Below, in pieces: positions 1-9,102 of a stretch of 54,589 nt of DNA. The notes beneath the pieces are model-generated. The model was not told where the DNA came from. It was given only the letters and a program-made list of their open reading frames with translations, and did no database searches. Position 1 is the stretch's first letter, and each line of letters starts with the position of its first letter. The position numbers and the translations under genes are program-made. This DNA is from Nitrospira sp. (GTDB lineage: Bacteria; Nitrospirota; Nitrospiria; Nitrospirales; Nitrospiraceae). The stretch covers positions 1-54,589 of the forward strand of contig JAHBWT010000017.1 of assembly GCA_019636815.1 (NCBI GenBank), written 5' to 3'.

Positions 1-1
1 G

Positions 2-1138
2 CTATCGGTAGAACGTGGCGAACGCCTCAACGACCTCAGTCTGCTGCCCTGTGGTCAGCTCCGGATAGATCGGAATCGCGAGGGTCTCATTGGCCGCGCG
101 TTCCGATTCAGGAAAGTCGCCTTCCTGATGCCCCAAATATCGAAAACATTCCTGCAGGTGAAACGGAACCGGATAATAGATCTCCACACCGATCCCGTTC
201 TGTTTGAGGTGAGCCAGTAAATCGTTTCGCCTCTCGACCCGGAGCACAAATTGATTGTAGATGTGGTAATGCTTCACACCAGAGGCTCGATAGACAGCCT
301 CCGGCAACTGCATTCTTCCCTTCCGAACTAAACCACTCTGTTGAAACAACCTCTCGTAACGATCGGCATTTTCCTGTCGGCGCGTAGTCCATTGGTCTAA
401 ATATTTGAGCTTCACGTTGAGCACCGCCGCCTGAATCGTATCGAGCCGGAAGTTCCCGCCGATCAATTTGTGGTAATACTTCGGCTTGCTGCCGTGGGCG
501 CGCAGGACTCGCATCCGTTCCGCGAGATCGGGATCGTTGGTCACCGCCATCCCGCCATCACCCAAACATCCGAGGTTCTTACTGGGAAAGAACGAGAAGC
601 AGCCGATGGTTCCGATACTGCCGACGCGCCTGCCATCGGCATACTCGGTCCCGATCGCCTGAGCGGCATCTTCGATCACAGCCACCTTCCGGCGGTGTGC
701 GATGTCCATGATCGGCTCCATGTCGGCCGACTGTCCGTAGAGGTGGACAGGGATGATGGCTTTGGTTCTCTGCGTGACGGCCTTTTCAACCTTGTTAGGA
801 TCCAGATTGAACGTGCGTGGATCGATGTCGGCAAGGACCGGCTTGGCGCCTAGCCGAACCACGGCTCCGGCAGTGGCAAAGAAGGAGTAGGGTGTGGTAA
901 TCACCTCGTCTCCCGGTCCCACGCCCAATGCCATCAACGCAATTAGTAGCGCGTCAGTCCCCGACGTAACTCCAATCCCATGCTTTGCCTGGCAGTACGC
1001 AGCCACCTGTTCTTCCAACTTTCCCACTTCCGGCCCCAAAATGAAGGCCTGGCTCCGGAAGGTCTGCTCCATCGCTGCCATAATTTCACGATGAAGCGGC
1101 TCGTGATGTGCTTTCAAATCAAGTAATGGAACGCCCAT
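2..1138 (-). CDS. DegT/DnrJ/EryC1/StrS-family sugar aminotransferase (WbpE-like)
   Basis: PLP-dependent aminotransferase of 378 aa, normal length for the family. It would transaminate a 3-keto (or 4-keto) nucleotide sugar in the cytoplasm using glutamate. Seen: SGTDAL at residues 59-64, the EDAAQ cofactor-binding segment at 156-160, and the Schiff-base lysine in SFFPSKNLG at K187. It lies 14 bases downstream of the WbpB–WbpD fusion gene. In the Pseudomonas/Bordetella Wbp pathway WbpB (oxidation), WbpE (transamination) and WbpD (N-acetylation) act in succession on UDP-GlcNAcA, so the 3-amino-transferring WbpE role is the best guess. That is inferred from context, because sequence alone does not fix substrate within this family. 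The stop codon lies at the left edge of the window, so any downstream partner is not visible. Confidence 0.9.
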   Translation of the reverse strand: MGVPLLDLKAHHEPLHREIMAAMEQTFRSQAFILGPEVGKLEEQVAAYCQAKHGIGVTSGTDALLIALMALGVGPGDEVITTPYSFFATAGAVVRLGAKPVLADIDPRTFNLDPNKVEKAVTQRTKAIIPVHLYGQSADMEPIMDIAHRRKVAVIEDAAQAIGTEYADGRRVGSIGTIGCFSFFPSKNLGCLGDGGMAVTNDPDLAERMRVLRAHGSKPKYYHKLIGGNFRLDTIQAAVLNVKLKYLDQWTTRRQENADRYERLFQQSGLVRKGRMQLPEAVYRASGVKHYHIYNQFVLRVERRNDLLAHLKQNGIGVEIYYPVPFHLQECFRYLGHQEGDFPESERAANETLAIPIYPELTTGQQTEVVEAFATFYR

Positions 1139-1152
1139 GAACCTCTCCTTTC

Positions 1153-2748
1153 CTAGACAACCACCATCCCGGTATCTTCGGTTCGATATTGCTGCCCACA
1201 GGCGGGACAGCAGGCGGCTTTCTCACCTTCGATACGAAGCTTAACCCCGCACAGACACATCCATCCCGTGATCCGGCCTGGGTTGCCCACCACAAGCGCA
1301 TGATTCGGGACGTCCTTGGTCACGACCGTTCCTGCACCGATTACCGCATATCTCCCGATCGTAATCCCGCACAGAATGGTCGAATTGGCTCCTAATGTGG
1401 CTCCTCGCTTGACAAGCGTCAGCCTCAGCTCATTCATCCGTGGAATCTCGCTTCGGGGATTAAAGACGTTCGTAAAGACCATTGATGGCCCGCAGAAGAC
1501 ATGATCTTCAAGGGTGACACCTTCATACACTGACACATTATTCTGGATTTTGACTCCATTCCCCACGGTGACATGGGGACCGACAACGACATTCTGGCCG
1601 ATTTTGCAGTTCTTCCCAATACGCGATCCTTTAAGGATATGAGATGTGTGCCATATACTCGTCCCCTCACCAATTTCCACCCCTTCGTCGACGAAGGCCG
1701 ATTCATGAGCAAAGTACAGTTTGGCCTGTTTTAATACGGGTTTCTGCCGCAGTATGGCCTGCTCCAATGCCTCTTGGCACCGCTGCAGCACGGAGAGCAC
1801 GCGCAACCCCTCCTCTCCGTCCGTTCTCGGTTTCGTTCTCGTCTCGACACAATCAATAAAGTGCCGGCATTCGGCTCGTAGCGGCTCTCCCTGATCGAGT
1901 TCGATCGTCTGGGCATCCGCTTTATTCGCGATGGGAATATTGTCTTTCCAGTCGATGGAATGGGGATACAAGAGCAGTTTGTCCTTCTTTTCCAGATCGT
2001 CAAACACCGCCATCTTACGATCGCCCACCACAATCAGCTTCTGCTCCTTGAATGGGTGCAGCCAGGAGACGAAGATATGGGCCTTCACGCCGCTTGGAAA
2101 CGATAAAAGACTGATGGTAACGTCGGCGATGTGTTGATGGAGGTAATTCCCCCCTTGCGCCAGGACTCCCTCGGGAGTTTCGTTGACCAGGCCCAAAATG
2201 ACGGAAATATCGTGAGGCGCAAAGCTCCAGAGGATATTCTCTTCTCGACGAATCTTACCCAGGTTCAACCGATTTGAATAGATGTACTGAATTCGACCCA
2301 GTTCGCCAGACCGAATCAATTCTTTGAGTTTGAGCACGGCAGGATGATACCAAAGGAGATGTCCCACCATGAGAATGCGGTCGTGCTTCTTTGCCAGAGC
2401 AACCAGCGCTTCACCTTCTTTGACTGATAGACAAAGTGGTTTCTCTACAAACACGTCTTTACCAGCCAGCAAAGCCTCCCGTACTGCATCGGCATGTCCC
2501 TCAGCCGGGGTGGCAATCGCCACCGCTTGAATCGTCTCATCTCGCAAAATCTCTGAATACGCTCGAACCAGCTTTATGTCCTGATTCAATTCACCAAACG
2601 ACGCTAATCGTTCGGCATCATTGTCACAGATGGCAGCGAGCGCCCCCAAACCGGCAAAGTTACGCACCAAATTCTTTCCCCAATAGCCGGCCCCGACGAC
2701 GGCCACCTTAACGCCGACCCGTTCGCATCTATCAGACGTTTCCCCCAT
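1153..2748 (-). CDS. WbpB–WbpD fusion: Gfo/Idh/MocA dehydrogenase + hexapeptide acetyltransferase + zinc-ribbon tail
   Basis: A 531-aa two-enzyme fusion. Residues 14-335 are a Gfo/Idh/MocA oxidoreductase: NAD-binding GAGYWG at 19-24 and the family EKP motif at 102-104. Residues 345-495 are a left-handed beta-helix N-acetyltransferase with repeated [IV]G-x4 hexapeptides and the usual end [12 protein letters not shown]. The last 35 residues hold CLC (498-500) and CCPAC (513-517), which look like a small zinc ribbon. Known family roles: WbpB oxidises UDP-GlcNAcA at C3 and WbpD acetylates the resulting 3-amine, so one polypeptide would flank the aminotransferase step coded by the next gene. The start is the ATG preceded by GAGGAGG, 8 bases upstream. 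The same frame stays open to 3192 but overlaps the next gene and has no family homology, so I rejected that extension. Confidence 0.9.
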   Translation of the reverse strand: MGETSDRCERVGVKVAVVGAGYWGKNLVRNFAGLGALAAICDNDAERLASFGELNQDIKLVRAYSEILRDETIQAVAIATPAEGHADAVREALLAGKDVFVEKPLCLSVKEGEALVALAKKHDRILMVGHLLWYHPAVLKLKELIRSGELGRIQYIYSNRLNLGKIRREENILWSFAPHDISVILGLVNETPEGVLAQGGNYLHQHIADVTISLLSFPSGVKAHIFVSWLHPFKEQKLIVVGDRKMAVFDDLEKKDKLLLYPHSIDWKDNIPIANKADAQTIELDQGEPLRAECRHFIDCVETRTKPRTDGEEGLRVLSVLQRCQEALEQAILRQKPVLKQAKLYFAHESAFVDEGVEIGEGTSIWHTSHILKGSRIGKNCKIGQNVVVGPHVTVGNGVKIQNNVSVYEGVTLEDHVFCGPSMVFTNVFNPRSEIPRMNELRLTLVKRGATLGANSTILCGITIGRYAVIGAGTVVTKDVPNHALVVGNPGRITGWMCLCGVKLRIEGEKAACCPACGQQYRTEDTGMVVV

Positions 2749-2834
2749 TTCACCGTCCTCCTCACAGCAAACAAATCGTTTCAGACCTATCCACGTATCA
2801 ACTATCCAAGACTTCAAAGACACTGGGATTTCGT

Positions 2835-3866
2835 TCAACGAGATTTCGCATCCGTCACCACGTCTTTGGTCGACACCTGCTCCACCCTGGATGCCTGCGC
2901 ACCGTGCAGGAACCCCCACATGAAACCAATGCCGTAGGCAAGGTGCATCGTGGCTGCCGCCACGGGAAACAGACAACCAACTCTCCAGCCCACACGGCGA
3001 GACAGGTGAAACCCGACGCCACAGAGGATGAGTCCATAAAGGCATGGACCCGTGAGCAGCACAAGACGCCACCCTGACGGCAAAAACGGGGCAAGTGTGA
3101 GCGCGCCAACCAGCCCGATTACAAAAGTGGGTGGCACAAGATGTCGAAAGGAGGCGGGCATGCGATGCTTTCTGATAACGGCGACTCGCCAATATCCATA
3201 CTCGAAATACTGACGAAAAAGCGAACTGATCGTTTCCCTGACGAAATACGTCGACCGTGCACGTGGAGAGAGAAAAACCTTTCCCCCGTGTTTTGTAAGA
3301 CGATAATTGAGCTCATCATCCTGGTTGCGCACCAACATTTCATCATAGAGCCCGATCTCTTCAAAGATTTCTTTGCGAAACACCGGATAACAAGCCCCCT
3401 CGGCATAGCCTTCAAAGTCAGGATGCCTATGTGTCGCATTGCCTATCCCAACAGGATGAGCCATCGCGGCAGCAACGGCTTGACCGAATACGCTCTTGCC
3501 CGCGCTAACAATCGGTCCACCGGCACAAGAGACCTCAGGATGTTCATCCAGCAGTTCAACACAGGTCTTCAAGTAGTCGACGGCATAATCGCAATGTGCC
3601 CCCAAGATGGCGATGTATTGTCCGCGCGCCTCCCGAATACCGACATTCATCGCACAAGGAGTGACGCGACGTGGGTTTTCGACGACACGCAGTTCAGAAT
3701 GTTTTTGGGTGAGCGTCTCCAGGATCTCTCTCGTGCCATCGTCAGACATTCCATCAACGACAATAACCTCAATTCCCCCTGGAGGGCGCTCCTGACCCAG
3801 AATTGATCGTACGCAAGTCTCGATATGTCGGTTCTCATTACGACAAGGCATGACCACGGAAAGCAT
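2835..3866 (-). CDS. Family 2 glycosyltransferase with C-terminal membrane segments (ExoA-like)
   Basis: Inverting GT-A glycosyltransferase of 343 aa. The N-terminus ([11 protein letters not shown], then [12 protein letters not shown]) is the GT2 nucleotide-binding fold, and [12 protein letters not shown] around residue 180 carries the acidic/ED-type catalytic region. The last ~100 residues contain about three hydrophobic segments with short loops, as in ExoA-type succinoglycan transferases, so it probably works at the cytoplasmic face of the inner membrane on a lipid-linked acceptor. It is 86 bases upstream of the WbpB–WbpD gene and may be co-transcribed with it. Upstream is the large divergent gap before the beta-helix genes, so this could be the first gene of a short leftward unit. 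The sugar transferred cannot be read from the sequence. Confidence 0.85.
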   Translation of the reverse strand: MLSVVMPCRNENRHIETCVRSILGQERPPGGIEVIVVDGMSDDGTREILETLTQKHSELRVVENPRRVTPCAMNVGIREARGQYIAILGAHCDYAVDYLKTCVELLDEHPEVSCAGGPIVSAGKSVFGQAVAAAMAHPVGIGNATHRHPDFEGYAEGACYPVFRKEIFEEIGLYDEMLVRNQDDELNYRLTKHGGKVFLSPRARSTYFVRETISSLFRQYFEYGYWRVAVIRKHRMPASFRHLVPPTFVIGLVGALTLAPFLPSGWRLVLLTGPCLYGLILCGVGFHLSRRVGWRVGCLFPVAAATMHLAYGIGFMWGFLHGAQASRVEQVSTKDVVTDAKSR

Positions 3867-4542
3867 ACTAGTCCTTTAGCAGACAAGCGCCGACCTTGAC
3901 GCGACACCACAACACTCGGAACTAACGGCATCGGGAACCGTCATGACCCGGCTGCTTTTTGCCATAGAACAACCGGCCGCTCACTTCCCACAGAAACCGC
4001 CGCCGTTTTCACGAGTCATGGTGAGCATTGAACACGTTTTGACGTTCGGGGAATAACCCGGCAGCCAGGAATACGGCGCTCTTGCACGCAACGACCGGCG
4101 ATGACAACACGACTGATGAAGCAAATCCTAACACTCTTGAATACCAGAACCTATCTCAAAATCGATTTTCGAAGTAGGTGCTCCTTGGATTTCTGACGGC
4201 AGAATCATATCAGACAATAAAGCCATCTTCACAATAAAGCGACCTTCTCATTTTGTTAAGAATGTGCAATATCTCGAAGTTATCCATCCCCTCATACTTG
4301 ATATCGAGAAGGGACCCACTGGCTTCAGGACACCTTCTCGGTGAGTTGTGCGGCAGGTCGTTCGCCCATTTCTGTCTCACAACAACCACTGTCCGTCAGT
4401 CCAATCAGCCAGGGCTTAATCCCACTCAGTAGACTGACCTTGAGCGTCTACTTAAGCCTACAGTACCTACAGTTTCTGAATTGCCATCAATCGGCTTATA
4501 TGAAATATTATCATGTTTACAATTGCTTACACATTTTCTATC
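3867..4542. other. Long divergent intergenic region without a convincing gene
   Basis: About 780 bases separate the leftward GT2 gene from the rightward beta-helix gene at 4649; this entry covers the part up to the sigma-54 motif at 4543. The longest open frame here (4341-4649, plus) runs through the promoter motif and has no family resemblance, so I do not call it. The part from about 4140 is visibly AT-rich. The region must hold the leftward promoter for the gene at 3866 and any enhancer sites for the rightward sigma-54 promoter, but I found no clear palindrome or -35/-10 pair. Confidence 0.6.
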
Positions 4543-4558
4543 TGGCATCCACTTTGCT
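4543..4558 (+). promoter_or_regulatory. Sigma-54 (RpoN) -24/-12 promoter of first beta-helix gene
   Basis: The sequence is TGGCATCCACTTTGCT. It has the GG and GC dinucleotides at the exact sigma-54 spacing and matches TGGCAc-N5-TTGCw at all core positions except C→T in the -24 box. It lies in an AT-rich intergenic stretch, 91 bases (promoter end to ATG) before the gene at 4649. The paralogue at 6345 has an equivalent element at almost the same distance, which strongly supports function. A cognate NtrC-type activator is not in this window. Confidence 0.75.
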
Positions 4559-4648
4559 CATGGAGCGCACTAGACATCTTCCAGCAAACGCTCAACAAGC
4601 CATTGCCGCAGTCTCAGCGTGTTGCGGACTAAATAAGGAGATTCCATA

Positions 4649-5860
4649 ATGACTCGACTCAAGCAAGCAGTCGGTGCCTGCATTCTAGCCAGTGCCATTT
4701 TGCCGGCTATTGCGGCCCAGGCGGCGACGTACTATGTGGCCACCACCGGGAACAACAGCAATGCTGGCACAAGCTCTAAGCCGTGGCGAACCGTGGCTTA
4801 TGCCGTATCTAAAATGACCGCAGGCGATACGACCTATGTGAAGGGCGGGGTGTACAAGGAGACATTCGTTCTATTCCGGCAGTCCGGCACTCAGTCAGCT
4901 CCCATCAGGCTCCTTAATGCTCCTGGAGAGTTCCCGATTATTGAGTGCATTGATCAAGCTGCAGGCCATCGAGTTAACATGCAGAGCGCGAGTGGAACTA
5001 GATATCCAATAGGATGGATCACGATTGAAGGATTCGAGATACGACGTTGCAACAATGGGATCAAGTTCTACAACCTTCACAATGGCACGATACGACGCAA
5101 CTGGATTCACCACAACACTGGAGGAAGCGGAATTTTTGGGTGGGGCACCAAGGTTGTGATTGATCGAAATATAATTAACAGCAACGGTAGTTCATCAGCC
5201 GGTGGTCATGGGATCTATTCCAACGGATCGTATTTCACCATCACGAACAATCTCATTTATGACAACGAGAAATACGGAATTCAGCTCAATGGGTCCACTA
5301 GCTCACGTTATAATTCTACCGTACATGCGGGACCAGAGTACGCGGATTCTAAGAACTGGACTATTGCCAACAATACCTTTGCATACCAAAAAGGCCAGGC
5401 CGGTCTGGTCGTATGGGGTTCGACATGTCATAATGCTCGGGTTGAAAATAACATTTTCTACGAGAACGCCGTCAAGAAAGGCACTGGCAGTGAGCAGGGA
5501 ATTACTTTCTTATCAACGACGTGTACAGGGACAACGGTTAGAAACAACCTTGCCTACGCGAGTGGGTCAGGCGGCACGAAGTTTACTGCAGGTGCGGCTC
5601 CAGGGCTCACGCAATCCGGCAATGTTGTAAACACGATCAATCCCAAATTCGCCAATGCCCCTGCCACATTTCCGTCATCGCCGAATTTCTCTCTGACCTC
5701 AGGAAGCCCAGCCATCGATAGAGGCTTATCGCTCTCTGCGACCAAAACATCGTTCCCCGGCATATCTCGACCAAAACAATCTGGCTATGATATCGGCGCC
5801 TATGAATATTCCGGCAGTACAATACTCACTGCGCCAACATCACTCCGAGTTGTTAACTAA
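4649..5860 (+). CDS. Secreted right-handed parallel beta-helix protein (paralogue 1)
   Basis: A 403-aa exported protein. Residues 1-25 are a Sec signal peptide with an ILPAIAAQA-type SPase I site. The mature start ATYYVATTGNNSNAGT and the following segment are typical of Pel9A-like or disaggregatase-like parallel beta-helix proteins. Short coils rich in N-N-x-I/F (IDRNIIN, ITNNLIY, IANNTF, VENNIF) fill residues 150-320. The end GSPAIDRG...YDIGAYEY is the usual C-terminal cap. Such folds bind or cleave uronate-rich polysaccharides, so a role in trimming or organising the exported polymer is plausible but unproven; I cannot identify a catalytic residue. TAAGGAGA lies upstream of the ATG. Expression is probably sigma-54 dependent. 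The protein ends on APTSLRVVN, a tail shared with paralogue 2. Confidence 0.88.
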   Translation: MTRLKQAVGACILASAILPAIAAQAATYYVATTGNNSNAGTSSKPWRTVAYAVSKMTAGDTTYVKGGVYKETFVLFRQSGTQSAPIRLLNAPGEFPIIECIDQAAGHRVNMQSASGTRYPIGWITIEGFEIRRCNNGIKFYNLHNGTIRRNWIHHNTGGSGIFGWGTKVVIDRNIINSNGSSSAGGHGIYSNGSYFTITNNLIYDNEKYGIQLNGSTSSRYNSTVHAGPEYADSKNWTIANNTFAYQKGQAGLVVWGSTCHNARVENNIFYENAVKKGTGSEQGITFLSTTCTGTTVRNNLAYASGSGGTKFTAGAAPGLTQSGNVVNTINPKFANAPATFPSSPNFSLTSGSPAIDRGLSLSATKTSFPGISRPKQSGYDIGAYEYSGSTILTAPTSLRVVN

Positions 5861-5911
5861 AGTGCGTGGTCCGCTGTGGGCCGATTAGCCTGGTAGCTGC
5901 CCAACATTCCC

Positions 5912-5937
5912 TACCGCGCTGCTGACGCAGCGCGGTA
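5912..5937 (+). terminator. Strong perfect hairpin after beta-helix gene 1
   Basis: An 11-base perfect inverted repeat (TACCGCGCTGC / GCAGCGCGGTA) closes on a 4-base loop, TGAC. It begins 52 bases after the stop codon of the gene ending at 5860. No T-run follows, so it is not a classical intrinsic terminator. It could stabilise the 3' end of the mRNA, act with Rho, or be a REP-like palindrome. Confidence 0.6.
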
Positions 5938-6237
5938 ACCTTGGCTCGCAACCGCCCTTCCTCCGCCATTATCTCTATAGCTCACGCCATACGTGCCACA
6001 CCATTACCAGATGTTCTGGAGTAAGTTGCCGAGGGTCTGGATGTTCGACTACCTTGAAACCTCCTCTTTGGTACGTCTAGCATAAACCGTGGTGACAGTT
6101 GGCATAGGAATCAGGTCAACAAGGTTCTGAAGTCCTTTTCAACGCACACTATTTACGGCCCATGAACGGTTTTGAACCAGCTTAAACGAATTCTTGCAGT
6201 TTCTTCTTTGTTTTTGGCCGCTCGTGAACAGCCAACT
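5938..6237. other. Intergenic spacer between the beta-helix paralogues
   Basis: No gene is supported here. The segment lies between the hairpin after paralogue 1 and the sigma-54 motif of paralogue 2, so any activator site for the second promoter should be within it. I saw no perfect palindrome of 12 bases or more. Confidence 0.55.
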
Positions 6238-6253
6238 TGGCATGATTGTTGCG
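6238..6253 (+). promoter_or_regulatory. Sigma-54 (RpoN) -24/-12 promoter of second beta-helix gene
   Basis: The sequence is TGGCATGATTGTTGCG, with GG/GC spacing identical to the consensus and TGGCA plus TTGC intact. It lies 92 bases (promoter end to ATG) before the gene at 6345, against 91 for the paralogue. That implies near-identical 5' leaders of about 80 bases. Confidence 0.75.
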
Positions 6254-6344
6254 ATCCTCCACATGATGCGGAACTTCATTTGGTGGAACCGGGAATGACA
6301 TCGCCACAAACTCATCCTATTGTAGACTATTGAAAAGGCTACCT

Positions 6345-7601
6345 ATGATCATTCGACTCAAGCGAGCCATCGGTACCTGCATTTTGGCTAGTGCCCTCTT
6401 GACAACCGTTGCGGGTTGTCAGCACTATTCTGGCGCGGCCCATGCGGCGACGTATTACGTCGCTACGACCGGGAGCAACAGCAATCCTGGGACAGAAAAC
6501 AGACCATTCCTGACGATTGCTTATGCCGTCGATGCTATGGTCGCAGGAGATACGACCTATGTAAAAGGTGGGGTGTACAACGAGAAAATCATCCGATTCA
6601 GGCGATCCGGCACCAAGCCGGCTCCTATCAAGCTCCTCAATGCCCCTGGAGAGTCTCCGGTCATTCACTGTATTGACCCCAAACAATTCCATAGGATTAT
6701 TCTTCATCATGCATCAGGGTCTCGATTCCCTATCGGATGGATCACGATCGAGGGGTTTGAGATACGGAATTGCTGGGAGGGCATCAAGTTTTACAACGCC
6801 CATGATTCAACATTTCGGCGCAATTGGATTCATGGCGACCACGATCTCGCCAGGCCCGGGATTCTCGGAAACGGCACAAGGATACTGATTGATCGAAACA
6901 TCATTAATAATAACGGATTCGAGGGGCATGGCCACGGCCTATACATGAATGGAACAGCGCTGACCATCACAAACAATATCATTTACAACAATGCGGGCTA
7001 CGGCATTCAGCTGAACGGATCGAGCAGTTCCTTTTACGATCCTAGCAAGCACGCTGGTCCGGAATTTGCTGTTTCAGCGAATTGGATCATTGCCAATAAT
7101 ACCATCGCTTACAATCAAGCAAAAGCTGGCATTGTCGTGTGGGGCTCGACATGTCATAATGTTCAGATCGTAAATAACATTCTCTATGAGAATGCCGCCA
7201 CGCGACCCACATCTGCGTCTCAAGGAATTGATTTTGTCTCAACGACCTGCAAGGGCATCCAAATCCGAAATAACCTGGCGTTCGCAAGTGGCTCTGGCGG
7301 CATGAATTTTCTCAGCGCTGGGGCAACGGAAGGTACCCATTACACACAATCCGGCAACATCGTAAATACGGATAATCCACAATTCGTCAATGCCCCAGCG
7401 ACACTTCCTGCGTCACCAAATTTCGCTCTGACCGAACGAAGCCCAGTCATCGACAAGGGCTTAACTCTTACCGCAACCAAAATAGCCTTCGACGGCACGA
7501 ACCGACCCCAAGGGCGTGCCTACGATATTGGCGCCTGTGAATACAATCTTAATGGCGACGCCCAATCACCGAAAGCACCAGCGGCACTCCGAGTTCAGTG
7601 A
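6345..7601 (+). CDS. Right-handed parallel beta-helix protein with lipobox (paralogue 2)
   Basis: A 418-aa paralogue of the protein at 4649, collinear over its whole length; by eye more than half the residues are identical. Same architecture: signal sequence, ATYYVATTGSNSNPGT start, N-N-rich beta-helix coils, then GACEYN cap. It differs in the signal region: LLTTVAGC is a good lipobox, so this copy may be a lipoprotein, while paralogue 1 has an SPase I site. The ATG at 6345 is chosen because AAAAGG lies 6 bases upstream and the N-terminus then aligns with paralogue 1. A TTG at 6330 in frame is less likely. The C-terminal tail ends APAALRVQ, mirroring paralogue 1, as if a linker to a lost domain remains in both. 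Function as a polysaccharide-binding or -modifying protein is inferred. Confidence 0.87.
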   Translation: MIIRLKRAIGTCILASALLTTVAGCQHYSGAAHAATYYVATTGSNSNPGTENRPFLTIAYAVDAMVAGDTTYVKGGVYNEKIIRFRRSGTKPAPIKLLNAPGESPVIHCIDPKQFHRIILHHASGSRFPIGWITIEGFEIRNCWEGIKFYNAHDSTFRRNWIHGDHDLARPGILGNGTRILIDRNIINNNGFEGHGHGLYMNGTALTITNNIIYNNAGYGIQLNGSSSSFYDPSKHAGPEFAVSANWIIANNTIAYNQAKAGIVVWGSTCHNVQIVNNILYENAATRPTSASQGIDFVSTTCKGIQIRNNLAFASGSGGMNFLSAGATEGTHYTQSGNIVNTDNPQFVNAPATLPASPNFALTERSPVIDKGLTLTATKIAFDGTNRPQGRAYDIGACEYNLNGDAQSPKAPAALRVQ

Positions 7602-7658
7602 AGATCCTTCAACCGAGCCAGCTGCTTCAGTCAGCATTCTCCTCTTCCGATTCTCTAT

Positions 7659-9095
7659 CTACTTCCGCTCATGGTCGACGGGCCCATCACAAACCGACTT
7701 CTGAGACACAGCACCAGGAATTTTACAAATTACAACGCGAAACTTCCCATTTGGCTCACGAGGAATCTCAGTCAACGGTTCCATTATTACCTCGACATTC
7801 CCTATTCTCGCTTTTAGTCTTTGCACAATCATGTTTTCATGATGTGCGGTAAAGTTTGGAGTCGGCACAAAATTCACCCTCACGCAATCGAGTGATTCCT
7901 GGACAATCTGGGCTTCGCGTATGGCAAGGTCACCATTGAATACTTGCCCAAACCTACTGATGCGTCTCCCATCCTTTGTGTAGATCACATCGCCTATCCG
8001 TCCGTCTACCGACCCCATAACCGGTAATGTGCGTCCACATTGGCATGCTTCAGAACTATCCATTAAAACGCCCCGATCGCCAGTACGGTACCGGATCAGC
8101 GGCATATCTGCATTCAACAGGCCCGTGCATACGAGATCACCCGAGCTTCCACAGGGCACAGAGCGATCGTCTTCCATCACTTCCACCCACCCAACCTCGG
8201 GCCACAGATGCAATCGGCCGGCCGTACACTCAGTGGCAGTCACTACAATTTCCGCCATTCCATATGTTTCACGAACTGGACAGTGAAACGCTTGAGCAAT
8301 GGTCGCACGTTGATAGGGATAGACCGGTTCCGCATTTGTAATGGCAACGGTCATATCGATACCTCGTCTTCCTGATTCCAGAACAGCTTGAGCCAACGCA
8401 TGGAGAGAGGACGTATATCCCAAGAGGTACGTCACGCGATAGCGCGACATCGCTTCCAGATAGAAGCTAACCAGATCAGGGGCAAGGTGGTAGGAAGACA
8501 TGTACAATTGACTCAGCCCCTTATTCCAGACCCAAAAAGGCGGCTGTCGTTGGTTTACAGGGGTCACTAATTGGCCGCCGATGATCGCCCATCTATCGTG
8601 ACGAGAAACGCCATTCCAATAGCGAATCCGAGCTTCACACAAAGCATACCATTTCCGCACCGTCTCCCTGCTCAAGTACAAACTCAGCGGCTTGCCAGTC
8701 GATCCGCTCGTATGGTCGTGGAACATTCGACGTCGATCACAGTCGTCAGCCACAAAGGCGCTTGCATTTTGTCTGACAGACTCTTTCTCAAGTATTGGCC
8801 AATTTTCCAAGTATTCCCAGGAAGCCCGGTCTCCCCCACGACGACGCGTGGCCCACTGTTCGCGATAATACGGGACCTGCGTGGCGGCACGATTCAACAC
8901 ATACGCGAGACGTTCCTCTTGCCAGGCCTTCCACTGCGTCGGACTCCATTTTTCGCGACCTATGGCTTCTTCAGCGAGGCGCTCGGTCTCGGTACCGTAT
9001 CGCCAGGATCGAAGGTAAAACCCACGAAGACTCGCCGCCATCGAACGCAGAGGTGCCGGGAGAGAATGATATGTTTTAAGGAGCCTGTCAGCCAT
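7659..9095 (-). CDS. CapK/PaaK-like AMP-forming ligase (phenylacetate–CoA ligase family)
   Basis: A 478-aa adenylate-forming enzyme. The ATP-binding motif TSGSTGKPLSLY sits near residue 130, an A5-like YGMAE motif near residue 290, and YRTGDRG around residue 350, followed by the small C-terminal domain. This is the PaaK/CoF390-synthetase branch, whose members occur in capsule clusters as CapK. The acyl or amino-acid substrate it would activate for attachment to the polymer is unknown. It converges with the beta-helix gene ending at 7601 (57-base gap) and lies 7 bases downstream of the glycosyltransferase at 9103-10176, so it is probably co-transcribed with that gene. Confidence 0.85.
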   Translation of the reverse strand: MADRLLKTYHSLPAPLRSMAASLRGFYLRSWRYGTETERLAEEAIGREKWSPTQWKAWQEERLAYVLNRAATQVPYYREQWATRRRGGDRASWEYLENWPILEKESVRQNASAFVADDCDRRRMFHDHTSGSTGKPLSLYLSRETVRKWYALCEARIRYWNGVSRHDRWAIIGGQLVTPVNQRQPPFWVWNKGLSQLYMSSYHLAPDLVSFYLEAMSRYRVTYLLGYTSSLHALAQAVLESGRRGIDMTVAITNAEPVYPYQRATIAQAFHCPVRETYGMAEIVVTATECTAGRLHLWPEVGWVEVMEDDRSVPCGSSGDLVCTGLLNADMPLIRYRTGDRGVLMDSSEACQCGRTLPVMGSVDGRIGDVIYTKDGRRISRFGQVFNGDLAIREAQIVQESLDCVRVNFVPTPNFTAHHENMIVQRLKARIGNVEVIMEPLTEIPREPNGKFRVVICKIPGAVSQKSVCDGPVDHERK

Positions 9096-9102
9096 TTATC
9101 TT

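Noticed and set aside
2749-3192. N-terminal extension of the WbpB–WbpD reading frame
   Set aside because: It overlaps the GT2 gene, shows no family similarity, and a strong ribosome-binding site with ATG lies at 2748.
4341-4649. 102-aa plus-strand frame before beta-helix gene 1
   Set aside because: It runs across the sigma-54 motif and leader, has no Shine-Dalgarno and no recognisable sequence pattern.
5891-5940. CTGGTAGCTG followed by a GCGCGGTAA, reminiscent of the JUMPstart element
   Set aside because: The spacing is wrong, the ops core is not present, the GCGCGGTA belongs to the perfect hairpin, and the site is upstream of the promoter of the next gene.
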